Below are positions 43,280 to 50,943 of a stretch of DNA of 64,000 nucleotides, in pieces. A program made the translations under genes and the position numbers. Within the stretch, counting starts at the first letter, position 1, and every line of letters begins with the position of its first letter. The stretch spans positions 241,683 to 305,682 of the forward strand of contig NZ_JAHXGQ010000011.1 of NCBI RefSeq assembly GCF_019375475.1, read 5' to 3'. This DNA is from Saccharothrix obliqua (GTDB lineage: Bacteria > Actinomycetota > Actinomycetes > Mycobacteriales > Pseudonocardiaceae). The notes beneath the pieces were generated by a model, which searched no databases, had not been told where the DNA came from, and worked only from the letters and a program-made list of their open reading frames with translations.

Positions 43280-44298
43280 CAGAAGCGCCTGCCGGTGATG
43301 AACGCGGTGACCTCCAGGAAATCGGCCCGCACGTCGTCGGCGACGCCGTCGAGGCACGCCTCGGCGGTGGCGACCCGGCGCCGCGCCTCGTCCCGCGCCC
43401 AGTCGCGGCCACCGGCCAGCTCGACCAGGTCCGCGACGTGCCGGACGTCCTCGTCGTCGAACGGCTCCGGCCGGGCGTAGAGCGCGGCCAGCTCGTCCGC
43501 GCCGGGCGCGTTCAACGCCGCCACCACCGGCAGGGACTTCTTGCGCACCCGCAGGTCCGCGCCGACCTGCTTGCCCGTGCGGGCGGGGTCGCCCCAGATG
43601 CCCAGCAGGTCGTCCACGAGCTGGAACGCCAGGCCGACGTGCTCGCCGAACGCGGCCAGCCGCCGCACCAGCGCGGGGTTCGCGCCCAGCAGGTCCGCGC
43701 CGAGCGAGGAGGCGCACGACAGCAGCGCACCGGTCTTGTCGCCCGCCATCCGCAGGCACTCGGCGAGCGTGACGTCCGCGCGCCGCTCGAAGTCCACATC
43801 GGACGCCTGGCCGCTGATCATGCGCTGGGTGGCGGCCATCAGCGACGTGGTGGCGGATCGGGCGCCCGTGCCACGTGCTCCCAACAGGTGGCTCACGGCG
43901 GCGGTCAGCAACGCGTCGCCGGCGAGGATCGCGCGTGGCACGCCGAACAACGTCCACGCGGTGGCCCGGCCGCGGCGCGCGGTGTCGCCGTCCATGATGT
44001 CGTCGTGCAGCAAGGAGAAGTTGTGCACGAACTCCACCGCCACGGCGGCCGGCACGCCGTCGGCGACCGCACCGCCCGCGGCGCGGGCGGACAGCAGCGC
44101 CAGCGCGGGCCGCAGCAGCTTGCCGCCCCAGCCGGTCGCGGGGCTGCCGTCGGCCTCGACCCACCCGTGGTGGTAGTCGACCACCAGCTCCAGTTCCAGG
44201 CCGAGGTGGCGGCGCACGGCTTCGTGCAGCGCGGGCCCGACGAGCGCCGTGGCGGTGTCGAGGGAGGCGGGCAGCGTTCTGATCGGTGTCGTGGTCAT
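43279..44298 (-). CDS. Polyprenyl diphosphate synthase, probably geranylgeranyl diphosphate synthase
   Basis: The 339-residue protein is canonical: GGKLLRPALAL (GKxxRP at 59-64), first Asp-rich motif DDIMD at 99-103 followed by ARRGR, and second motif DDLLGIWGD from 229. Position -5 before DDIMD is Phe94 and -4 is Ser95. From work on archaeal-type synthases a Phe at -5 with a small residue at -4 goes with C20 products, so GGPP is favoured over FPP. The start overlaps nothing, and the stop overlaps the MFS gene. It would supply the terpenoid precursor of the cluster. Confidence 0.85.
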   Translation of the reverse strand: MTTTPIRTLPASLDTATALVGPALHEAVRRHLGLELELVVDYHHGWVEADGSPATGWGGKLLRPALALLSARAAGGAVADGVPAAVAVEFVHNFSLLHDDIMDGDTARRGRATAWTLFGVPRAILAGDALLTAAVSHLLGARGTGARSATTSLMAATQRMISGQASDVDFERRADVTLAECLRMAGDKTGALLSCASSLGADLLGANPALVRRLAAFGEHVGLAFQLVDDLLGIWGDPARTGKQVGADLRVRKKSLPVVAALNAPGADELAALYARPEPFDDEDVRHVADLVELAGGRDWARDEARRRVATAEACLDGVADDVRADFLEVTAFITGRRF

Positions 44299-44326
44299 CG
44301 CGTTCTGGAACCTCCGGTTCGGGTGG

Positions 44327-45700
44327 TCACGGCGCGGGCAGTTCGGGCGAGGTCCGCGCGACGGGGTGGAACAAGGCCCGGCGCAGCACCGCGGGCGAGG
44401 TGAGCAGGCTGCTCGGCGGCGCGAGCAGGAACAGCACGTCCCGGAACGCACCGCACACCACCGGGTCGCCGGGCACGCGGTCGCGCACCCGCCCCACGTA
44501 GCGGTTGACCAGTGATTCGGCGAAGCCGCTGCGCAGGGCGCCGCCCTCGGCCCCGGGCATCGGGCTGTCCGCGGCGGTGGCGACGTCCCACGCGTCGCGC
44601 GAGGAGCGCAGCACGGCCCGTTGCAGGGCGCGGGTCGACGGGAAGCCGCGGTCGAGCATTCGGGCCAGGGACACGGCGTTCAACGCCGCGACGGACATCC
44701 CCTGCCCGTAGACGGGGTTGAAGGTGCACGCCGCGTCGCCGACGACGAGCAGGCCGGTCCGCGACCGCGCCCGGTCGTAGCGGCGGCGGCGGTTGCCGGT
44801 GTGCCGGTAGCCCACCGGCCTGCCCAGCGGGCGTGCCGCGCGCAGCCACCGGTGCGGCGCGTCGTGCGGCAGCGCGCGGGCGAAGTCGACGAACCCGTCC
44901 GGGTCGGTGGGCGGCGCCTGGCCGCGCGGACCGGACAGCGTGACCATCCACCGGCCGCCCTCGGCGGGCAGGATGATCGCGCCGAGGAGCTGCGCCGCGT
45001 CCGGCACGATGTAGAAGCCGCGCAGGTCGTTGCCGGGCGGCGCGTCGGCCTCGAAGGCGCACGTCGCGTAGGCCCGGCCGGTTTCCAGCACCTCCTCGGC
45101 GGGCGCGGGCGAACCCAGCCCGGCCAGCCACGCCGGGGTGCGGCTGCCGCGCCCGGTGGCGTCCACCACGAGGTCGGCACGCAGTTCGCGTGACGCGTGG
45201 TCGCCGCCCCGGTCCCGCACCGCGACGCCCGCGACGTGCCCGGGACCGCCGAGCAGGCCGACGGCCTCGGTGCCGGTCAGCACCTCGATGCGCGGGTCGG
45301 CCAGCACGCGCCGCCGCACGACGTGCTCCAGCAGCGGCCGGGACGCGGTGACGACCTCGGCCGAGGGGTTGCGGCGCGACACCCACTGGCCGGCCTGCCA
45401 CACGCCGACGTCGGCGGGCACCGCCAGGCTCGGCCCGCCCTCGGCCGCCAGCTCGCCGGGCAGACCGGGCAGCAGTTCGCCCAACGCCCGGATGCCGCTG
45501 TCCAGCAGCACGTGGGTGTGCCGGGACTGCGGCACACCGGCGCGGGGGCGCGGCGTGGCGGGGTGGTGGTCCCGCTCGACCAGGGTGACGTGGTCGACGT
45601 GCCGCGCCAGCACGTGACCCGCCAGCAGGCCCGCCACACCGCCGCCCACGACGATGACGTTCCGCACGCGCGTCTCCAGTCTTTCCGGTGCCGCGCTCAC
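44327..45700 (-). CDS. FAD-dependent oxidoreductase, candidate terpene epoxidase (PaxM-like role)
   Basis: The 457-residue flavoprotein has the dinucleotide motif VIVVGGGVAGLLAGHVLA, LVERD, a DATGRGSRTPAWL block and the FAD-ribityl motif VGDAACTFNPVYGQGMSVAALNA. It belongs to the broad group A monooxygenase / squalene-epoxidase-like class. Fungal indole-diterpene clusters pair such an epoxidase (PaxM) with a PaxB-type cyclase, and both exist here. I infer prenyl-chain epoxidation before cyclisation. Aromatic hydroxylation is the alternative. Its first codons overlap the end of the TDO-like gene by 4 nt. Confidence 0.75.
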   Translation of the reverse strand: MSAAPERLETRVRNVIVVGGGVAGLLAGHVLARHVDHVTLVERDHHPATPRPRAGVPQSRHTHVLLDSGIRALGELLPGLPGELAAEGGPSLAVPADVGVWQAGQWVSRRNPSAEVVTASRPLLEHVVRRRVLADPRIEVLTGTEAVGLLGGPGHVAGVAVRDRGGDHASRELRADLVVDATGRGSRTPAWLAGLGSPAPAEEVLETGRAYATCAFEADAPPGNDLRGFYIVPDAAQLLGAIILPAEGGRWMVTLSGPRGQAPPTDPDGFVDFARALPHDAPHRWLRAARPLGRPVGYRHTGNRRRRYDRARSRTGLLVVGDAACTFNPVYGQGMSVAALNAVSLARMLDRGFPSTRALQRAVLRSSRDAWDVATAADSPMPGAEGGALRSGFAESLVNRYVGRVRDRVPGDPVVCGAFRDVLFLLAPPSSLLTSPAVLRRALFHPVARTSPELPAP

Positions 45701-46233
45701 GACGGTTCGCCGTCGGGCACGGGCGTGAGCTTGCGGGCCAGGTACTCGACGCCCGAGGTGTCGCCGGAGCCGGGCTGGTCGCCGATCATGTGGCGCACCA
45801 ACGACAAGTGGACCGTGCGCCAGTTCCGCACGGCGGAGCGCAGCTCCGGGAGGTCGAGCCGGTCGGCCAACCGGAACAACTCGTGGAACTGTCGGGACTG
45901 CATGCCGCTCGCACCGCCGAACCGGTGGCGGAAAGCGGCGAAGTCCTCGCGCCGCAACGTTTTCCGGAGCAGTCGCAGGTGGTCGGTGAGTGCGTCGACG
46001 AACCGCACCGCCCGTTCCCGGCGGTGGTCGCGGCCCGGCGCCCCGGGCCGGTCCGCCGCGACGCGGCGCAGGTCGACGAGGGCTTGGCCGAGCAGGACCT
46101 CGGACGCCTGGTGCACGACGATGAAGAGCCGTTCGGCGTCACGCGCCGCGTGGTCGTCCGGCGGCGTGAGGGGGTGTTGCAGGGACAACAGGTCCGGCAG
46201 GCGCAGGTACCGCGCGTAGGTCATGGTGGTCAC
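45697..46233 (-). CDS. Compact tryptophan 2,3-dioxygenase-family heme protein
   Basis: GTG 46233 follows GAGGTG; ATG 46224 is possible. The protein has only 178 residues, against about 270-300 for usual TDO, yet keeps the core: YARYLRLPDLLSLQHPL, LFIVVHQASEVLL with the distal-side His41, GGASGMQSRQFHELF, and WRTVHLSLVRHMIGDQPGSG with the presumed heme-ligand His142 and a GSGDTSG loop. The missing part corresponds to the middle insertion before the C-terminal helix pair. TDO relatives such as MarE also perform non-standard indole oxygenation. It lies between the FAD oxidase and the second prenyl-synthase-like gene, implying an indolic substrate. Confidence 0.75.
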   Translation of the reverse strand: MTTMTYARYLRLPDLLSLQHPLTPPDDHAARDAERLFIVVHQASEVLLGQALVDLRRVAADRPGAPGRDHRRERAVRFVDALTDHLRLLRKTLRREDFAAFRHRFGGASGMQSRQFHELFRLADRLDLPELRSAVRNWRTVHLSLVRHMIGDQPGSGDTSGVEYLARKLTPVPDGEPS

Positions 46234-46246
46234 GGGACACCTCGCG

Positions 46247-47236
46247 TCACACCAGGCGTCCGGGCGCGGTGAGGTCCGCGAGCGCGTCCCGGTGCTCCGA
46301 CGGCGGCAGGTCGCGCAGGGCGTGTTCCGCGCGTCGCGCGTAGTCGCGTGCCAGGTCGCGTGCGGCGGTCAACGCGTCGGAGTCGCGCACGACCGCGGCC
46401 AGTTCCACGTGCCGCGCCTCGGGCTCCGTCGTGGTGTCGGCGAGCAGGTCCTCGATCCGCTGCCGCCGCGCGGGGGAGCTGTAGCGGTGCGCCAGCAGCA
46501 CGGGCAGCGTCGGGCGGCCGTTGCGGACGTCGGAGATGTTCGGCTTGCCCGACCGGGTGCCGTCGTAGGCCATCAGGTCGTCGCGGATCTGGTAGCCGGT
46601 GCCCAGCAGGTCGCTGTAGTCGCGCAGCGCGGCCAGTTCCGCGCCCGTCGCGCCGGCGAGCGCGCCGCCCACGCCGCACGCCATCCACAGCAGCCCGCCG
46701 CTCTTGTCGCGGATCATCGCCAGGTACTCGTCCGTGGTGCAGATCCGGCGGCCCATCCGGATCTCCTGCACGGCGGCGTCACCGATGCGCAGACCCGCGT
46801 CGGACATGATGGTCAGCGCGTGGGTGACGTGATCCAGCGGGATGCCGGTGTCGCGGCACTCGGCCAGCGCGGCGAAACCGTGGAAGTAGAGCCCGTCGCC
46901 GCCGACGATGGCGGAGGGCTCGCCGAACGTGGCGTACGCGGCCTTCTTGCTCCGCCGTTCCGGGTCGCTGTCGATGATGTCGTCGTGCATCATCGCGCCC
47001 ACCTGGACGCATTCCACGGCGACTGCCGCGGGCAGGACCGGCGCCAGCTCGCCGCCGACCGCCAGGGCGGACCGGACGACCAGCCACGGCCCCATCATCT
47101 TGCCGAACGGCAACAGCCCGTAACGCGCGAGCCCGGCGAGCCCGGACACGCCGTCGGGCCACCGCCGCTCCACTTCGGCCCGCACCAGGGCGGCGATCTC
47201 CGGGTCGGCGACCCGGGCGACATCGGTCTTGGTCAT
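46247..47236 (-). CDS. Polyprenyl-synthase-fold protein with altered IPP site (candidate indole prenyltransferase, PaxC-like role)
   Basis: ATG 47236 gives 329 residues. Both Asp-rich motifs are intact (DDIID at 85-89, DDLMAYDG from 219). The conserved GKxxRP reads GKMMGP at 45-50, so the Arg that binds isopentenyl diphosphate is replaced by Gly. Positions -5 and -4 before DDIID are Gly80 and Ala81, leaving a roomy chain pocket. This suits an enzyme that ionises a finished prenyl diphosphate and transfers it to a non-IPP acceptor. Fungal PaxC is a prenyl-synthase homolog doing this with indole-3-glycerol phosphate. It is first in the leftward operon. Ordinary chain elongation cannot be excluded. 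Confidence 0.7.
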   Translation of the reverse strand: MTKTDVARVADPEIAALVRAEVERRWPDGVSGLAGLARYGLLPFGKMMGPWLVVRSALAVGGELAPVLPAAVAVECVQVGAMMHDDIIDSDPERRSKKAAYATFGEPSAIVGGDGLYFHGFAALAECRDTGIPLDHVTHALTIMSDAGLRIGDAAVQEIRMGRRICTTDEYLAMIRDKSGGLLWMACGVGGALAGATGAELAALRDYSDLLGTGYQIRDDLMAYDGTRSGKPNISDVRNGRPTLPVLLAHRYSSPARRQRIEDLLADTTTEPEARHVELAAVVRDSDALTAARDLARDYARRAEHALRDLPPSEHRDALADLTAPGRLV

Positions 47237-47267
47237 GGGGCCGACTGTAGGGACGGCGATCCGCGCT

Positions 47268-47283
47268 GTCCGCGATCGCGGAC
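47268..47283. promoter_or_regulatory. 16-bp perfect palindrome upstream of the leftward terpenoid operon
   Basis: GTCCGCGATCGCGGAC is a perfect palindrome whose near end is 32 nt from the start codon at 47236. A second palindrome follows 6 nt further out. Both lie where a promoter for the five-gene operon must be. Confidence 0.5.
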
Positions 47284-47289
47284 CACCCG

Positions 47290-47303
47290 GTCCCGAACGG
47301 GAC
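47290..47303. promoter_or_regulatory. Second palindrome upstream of the leftward terpenoid operon
   Basis: GTCCCG-AA-CGGGAC has perfect 6-bp arms. Together with the 16-bp palindrome it could form a double operator, or this hairpin could end transcription from the TetR gene upstream. Confidence 0.4.
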
Positions 47304-47364
47304 GCGCTTCGGGTCGTTCCACCCCCCGGCGGTCGGAAAACCGCCACGGGACAACGGGTTCGGG

Positions 47365-47982
47365 TCAGTCGCCCAGACCGGTGATGGCGGTGTGCAGGGC
47401 CCGGCGGGTCGCCTCGGTGAGGTCGGCGGGGTCGTCGGCCCACGCGTAGTGCTCGAACGCCACGCGCAGCGCGACGTTGAGCATCCCGGCACGCACCCTG
47501 GTCTCCAGCGCGTCCACCGGATCGCCGGTCCGCTCGGCGATGACCTCCGCGAAGGCGTCCTCCGCGTCGAGGTAGGACCGCACCCACACCGCGCGCAGCG
47601 ACGGTTCCGCGCGCGTGAGCCGCACCAGGTCCAATGTGGACTCCGGGACCTGGTCGGCCAGGTCGCCCTCGTGCAGCAGCCGGTCGAGCAGCGGCAGGTC
47701 GCGCGGCCACGCGCGCAGCTTCTCGACCACCACCGCGAGGCCGTGCGACAGCAGCGGCTGGATGCACGCCTCCTTCGACGGGCAGTACCGCCACAGGGTG
47801 CGCGCGGACATGCCCAGCTCGCCCGCGATCTGCTCGACCGACGTCGCGGCCACGCCCTGGGCCTTGAACAGGGCGAGGGCCGCGGTGGCGATCTCCAGCC
47901 GGATGAGGTCCTTGCGCCGCTCGCTCATGGGCGGCCTGCCCCGGCCGCGGTCGACCGCCCCCCTCGCCGGTTCTGCCGTCAT
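47365..47982 (-). CDS. TetR-family transcriptional regulator
   Basis: The 205-residue protein has the TetR helix-turn-helix at residues about 24-70: RLEIATAALALFKAQGVAAT, SVEQIAGELGMSARTLWRYC, PSKEACIQPLL. The start may be at 47982 or at the internal ATG 47928 (MSERRKDL). The C-terminal domain is helical and ligand-binding. It is divergent from an MFS efflux gene with only 97 nt between them, the classic arrangement for a repressor controlling its own pump, and it also lies upstream of the leftward terpenoid operon. Confidence 0.9.
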   Translation of the reverse strand: MTAEPARGAVDRGRGRPPMSERRKDLIRLEIATAALALFKAQGVAATSVEQIAGELGMSARTLWRYCPSKEACIQPLLSHGLAVVVEKLRAWPRDLPLLDRLLHEGDLADQVPESTLDLVRLTRAEPSLRAVWVRSYLDAEDAFAEVIAERTGDPVDALETRVRAGMLNVALRVAFEHYAWADDPADLTEATRRALHTAITGLGD

Positions 47983-48043
47983 GCCGTCATCCTCCTACAC
48001 CGCCGGTGGCGGGCGTCCGGGGCCCGACCGAAATATTGGCACC

Positions 48044-48069
48044 TTGCGACACTATGTCGGAGTGTGCAA
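48044..48069. promoter_or_regulatory. Probable TetR operator at the efflux promoter
   Basis: The core CGACA-CTA-TGTCG (48047-48059) is a perfect palindrome, embedded in a longer imperfect dyad with TTGC on the left and GCAA on the right. It ends 10 nt before the MFS start codon at 48080, in the shared promoter region of the TetR and MFS genes. Confidence 0.6.
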
Positions 48070-48079
48070 ATAATTGGGC

Positions 48080-49486
48080 GTGGACGCGGAGCGGAAGCGG
48101 GTGACCCCGGTGACGGGGGCGCGTGCCCGCGCCGTCATCGCCGTCGTGGCGTTCGTCGCCGGGCTCGGCTCGATGGCGCAGACGCTGGTGGTGCCGCTGC
48201 TGGGCGACCTGCCGGGCCTGCTCGGCGCGGACGCGGCGGGCGTGGCCTGGACGGTGACCGCCGCACTGCTCGTCGGCGCGGTCACCAGCCCCGTCGTCGG
48301 CAGGCTCGCCGACCTGCACGGCAAGCGGCGGCTCCTGCTGCTCACCCTGGTCCTGTCCGGTGTCGGCGCGGTGCTGTGCGCGACGGCCGGGTCCCTGCTC
48401 CCGATGGTCGCGGGACGTGCGTTGCAGGGGCTCGGCATGGGCCTGGTGCCGCTGGGCATCAGCCTGCTGCGGGACGTCGTCACCCCGGACCGGGTCGGCG
48501 CGGCCATCGCGCTGACCTCCTCGGTGGTGGGCGTCGGCGGCGCGTTCGGCCTGCCGTTCGCGGCCACGGTCGCGCAACTCGGCCACTGGCGCTGGGTGTT
48601 CTGGGGCGTGGCCGCGCTGACCGCGCTCGGCGCGGTGCTCGCGGCGTGGCTGGTGCCGCCGGCGCCCGGCCTGGCCGCCGGCGCGTTCGACGTGGTCGGC
48701 GCGCTGACCCTGACCGGCGGCCTGACCGGGTTGCTGCTGGCGATCACGCGTGGCGGCCGGTGGGGTTGGACCGCGGCCGGGGTGGCGGCCGTCCTGCTCG
48801 TGCTGTGGGTGGCCTGGGAGCGGCGGGTCGCCTCGCCGCTGGTCGACCTGCGCGTCACGACGCGCCGGCCGGTGCTGCTCACCAACGCCGCGGCCGTCGT
48901 CGTGGGCTTCGCGATGTACGCGCAGACGCTGGCCGTGCCGCAACTGCTGCAACTGCCCGCCGCCACCGGCCACGGGCTGGGGCTGTCGATGCTGCGCACC
49001 GGCTGGCTGATGCTGCCCGCCGGCGTGGCGATGATGGGCGCGGCGGCGGGCAGCGCGCGGTTGTCCGCCGCGCGCGGGCCCAAGGCGTCGTTGGCGCTGG
49101 GCGCGGTGCTGATGGCCCTGGGCTACGTGATCTGCCTGGCCCTGCCGGGTTCCGCCGCCGGGCTGGTGCTCGGGACGGTGGTGACCAACGCCGGACTCGG
49201 CCTCGCCTACGGCGCGATCCCCGCGTTGATCGTCGCGGCGGTGCCGCCGAGCGCGACCGGCGCGGCGACCGGGGTCAACACCCTGCTCCGGTCGGTCGGC
49301 ACCACCGTGGCGGGCGCGGTCGTCGGCGTCGTCCTCACCGGGATGAGCACGCCGGTCGGCGGCGTGCCGGTCCCGACGCGGAGCGCGTTCGCGACCGTCC
49401 TGGCGATGGGCGTGCTCGGCTCGCTCATCGCGTTGGCGACGGCGCTCGCGGTGCCGGGTCGGACCCGGCGCCACACCCATTCATGA
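48080..49486 (+). CDS. MFS drug-efflux transporter (EmrB/QacA-like)
   Basis: GTG 48080 is taken as start; TTG 48074 is in the same frame and neither has a good ribosome binding site, so the message may be leaderless or nearly so. The 468-residue protein has about 14 hydrophobic segments, the GRLADLHGKRRLLLLTL loop after helix 2 (MFS motif A) and GRALQGLGMGLVPLGISL (motif B region with the Arg). These features fit the DHA2 drug:proton antiporters. With the divergent TetR gene it probably forms a self-resistance unit. The P450 gene begins 33 nt downstream. Confidence 0.9.
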   Translation: MDAERKRVTPVTGARARAVIAVVAFVAGLGSMAQTLVVPLLGDLPGLLGADAAGVAWTVTAALLVGAVTSPVVGRLADLHGKRRLLLLTLVLSGVGAVLCATAGSLLPMVAGRALQGLGMGLVPLGISLLRDVVTPDRVGAAIALTSSVVGVGGAFGLPFAATVAQLGHWRWVFWGVAALTALGAVLAAWLVPPAPGLAAGAFDVVGALTLTGGLTGLLLAITRGGRWGWTAAGVAAVLLVLWVAWERRVASPLVDLRVTTRRPVLLTNAAAVVVGFAMYAQTLAVPQLLQLPAATGHGLGLSMLRTGWLMLPAGVAMMGAAAGSARLSAARGPKASLALGAVLMALGYVICLALPGSAAGLVLGTVVTNAGLGLAYGAIPALIVAAVPPSATGAATGVNTLLRSVGTTVAGAVVGVVLTGMSTPVGGVPVPTRSAFATVLAMGVLGSLIALATALAVPGRTRRHTHS

Positions 49487-49519
49487 GTCCACTGTGGACG
49501 TGAAGACCGAGAGGTGACC

Positions 49520-50731
49520 ATGACCGGACCCAAGGCGCTCCCGATCGCCGCGCGCGCCGCCGGGCAGCCCTACGCGCCGGCGGCCGAGCTGTACGAGTTG
49601 CAGGCGGACGACCGGCTCCACCGGGTCAAGGTGCCGAGCCCGCTGCTCGGCGAGTTCGACGCCGTGGCGGTGACCCGCTACGAGGACGCCAAGAGCGTGC
49701 TGAACGACGAGCGGCTGCGGATGGGCTTCAGCCTCGACCCCGACGCTCCCCGGACCATGCTGAACCAGCCGGGGAACCTGTTGAACTACAACGGGATCGA
49801 GCACTCCCGGCTGCGGCGGATGCTGTCCGGCGGGTTCACCGTCAAGCGCGTCCGCGGGTTGCGGCCGATGATCGAGGAGGTCGTCGCCTCCCGGCTGGCC
49901 GCGCTGGAGGAAGCGGGTCCCGGCGCGGACCTGGTGCAGGTGTTCAGCACACCCATCCCCACCATGGTGATCTGCGAGCTGCTGGGCGTGCCCTACGCCG
50001 ACCGCGCCGGCTTCCAGCGCCGCGCCCAGGTCGGCCTGGACGTCAACACCACCCGCGAGGAGCAGATCCGCAACCTCGCCGAGATGGACGCCTACATGGC
50101 CACCCTGATCGCGAGCCACCGCGAGAGCCCCGGCGACAACCTGCTGGGCGGCGTGGTGCGCGACTTCGGCCACGAGCTGACCGACGACGAGCTGATCGGC
50201 ATCGGCAACATGCTGCTGATCGCGGGCCACGAGACCACCGCCAGCATGTTGTCCGCCGGTGCGGCGCTGCTGTTGCAGAACCCGGAGCAGCTCGCCGTGG
50301 TGCGTGACGAACCGGACGCCGCCGCCGGCGCGATCGAGGAGCTGCTGCGTTACTGCGCCCCGGCCACCACGATGCCGCGGCAGGCGGCCGAGACGTTCCA
50401 CGTGCGCGGCCAGGAGATCCGCGAGGGCGAGAAGGTCGTGGTGTCGGTGCTGGTCGCCAACCGCGACCACGCGTTGTCCGACGGCGACCTGGACACGCTG
50501 AACGTGCGGCGGGAACCCGTTTCGCACGTCACCTTCGGCTACGGCGCGCACCAGTGCCTCGGCCAGCAGTTGGCGCGCATGGAGCTGCGGGTGGCGCTTC
50601 CCGCGTTGTTCAACCGGTTCCCGACGCTCGCGCTGGCCGTGCCGCCGGAGGAGGTCGACTACCGGACCACCGCCCTCGTCTTCGGCGTGCGGCGGCTGCC
50701 GGTCACCTGGACCCGCGAGGAGGCGTCATGA
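49520..50731 (+). CDS. Cytochrome P450
   Basis: ATG 49520 is preferred because GAGAGG is well placed before it. The 403-residue P450 has the I-helix oxygen motif IAGHETTASML, the ExxR motif in IEELLRYCAP, and the heme loop FGYGAHQCLGQQLAR with Cys346 as axial thiolate. The protein belongs to the soluble bacterial class I type that needs a ferredoxin and reductase, which the next two genes provide. Its stop overlaps the ferredoxin start (ATGA). It likely hydroxylates or cross-links the terpenoid product. Confidence 0.95.
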   Translation: MTGPKALPIAARAAGQPYAPAAELYELQADDRLHRVKVPSPLLGEFDAVAVTRYEDAKSVLNDERLRMGFSLDPDAPRTMLNQPGNLLNYNGIEHSRLRRMLSGGFTVKRVRGLRPMIEEVVASRLAALEEAGPGADLVQVFSTPIPTMVICELLGVPYADRAGFQRRAQVGLDVNTTREEQIRNLAEMDAYMATLIASHRESPGDNLLGGVVRDFGHELTDDELIGIGNMLLIAGHETTASMLSAGAALLLQNPEQLAVVRDEPDAAAGAIEELLRYCAPATTMPRQAAETFHVRGQEIREGEKVVVSVLVANRDHALSDGDLDTLNVRREPVSHVTFGYGAHQCLGQQLARMELRVALPALFNRFPTLALAVPPEEVDYRTTALVFGVRRLPVTWTREEAS

Positions 50732-50943
50732 GCATGACCGTCGAGATCGACGAACCCCGGTGCGTCGCGGCCGGGCACTGCGCCGCCGCCGCGCCGGGCG
50801 TCTTCGACCAGCGCGACGACGACGGCGTGGTGGTCCTGCTCGACCCGACGCCGCCGGCGGGCGAGCACGGGAAGGTCCGCGAGGCCGCCGCGCTCTGCCC
50901 GGCCGCCGCGATCACCCTCCGCGACCGCGGTGGTGCGCGGTGA
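50728..50943 (+). CDS. 3Fe-4S-type ferredoxin, partner of the P450
   Basis: The 71-residue protein has C12, C18 and C57 in RCVAAGHC and LCPAAAI, the three-cysteine pattern of actinobacterial P450-associated ferredoxins. It starts within the P450 stop and ends within the reductase start, so the three genes are translationally coupled and should be made in balanced amounts. It passes electrons from the reductase to the P450. Confidence 0.9.
   Translation: MSMTVEIDEPRCVAAGHCAAAAPGVFDQRDDDGVVVLLDPTPPAGEHGKVREAAALCPAAAITLRDRGGAR

Noticed and set aside
48074..48079. TTG 48074 as start of the MFS efflux gene
   Set aside because: GTG 48080 in the same frame is a more common start; neither has a good ribosome binding site, so the choice is a preference only.
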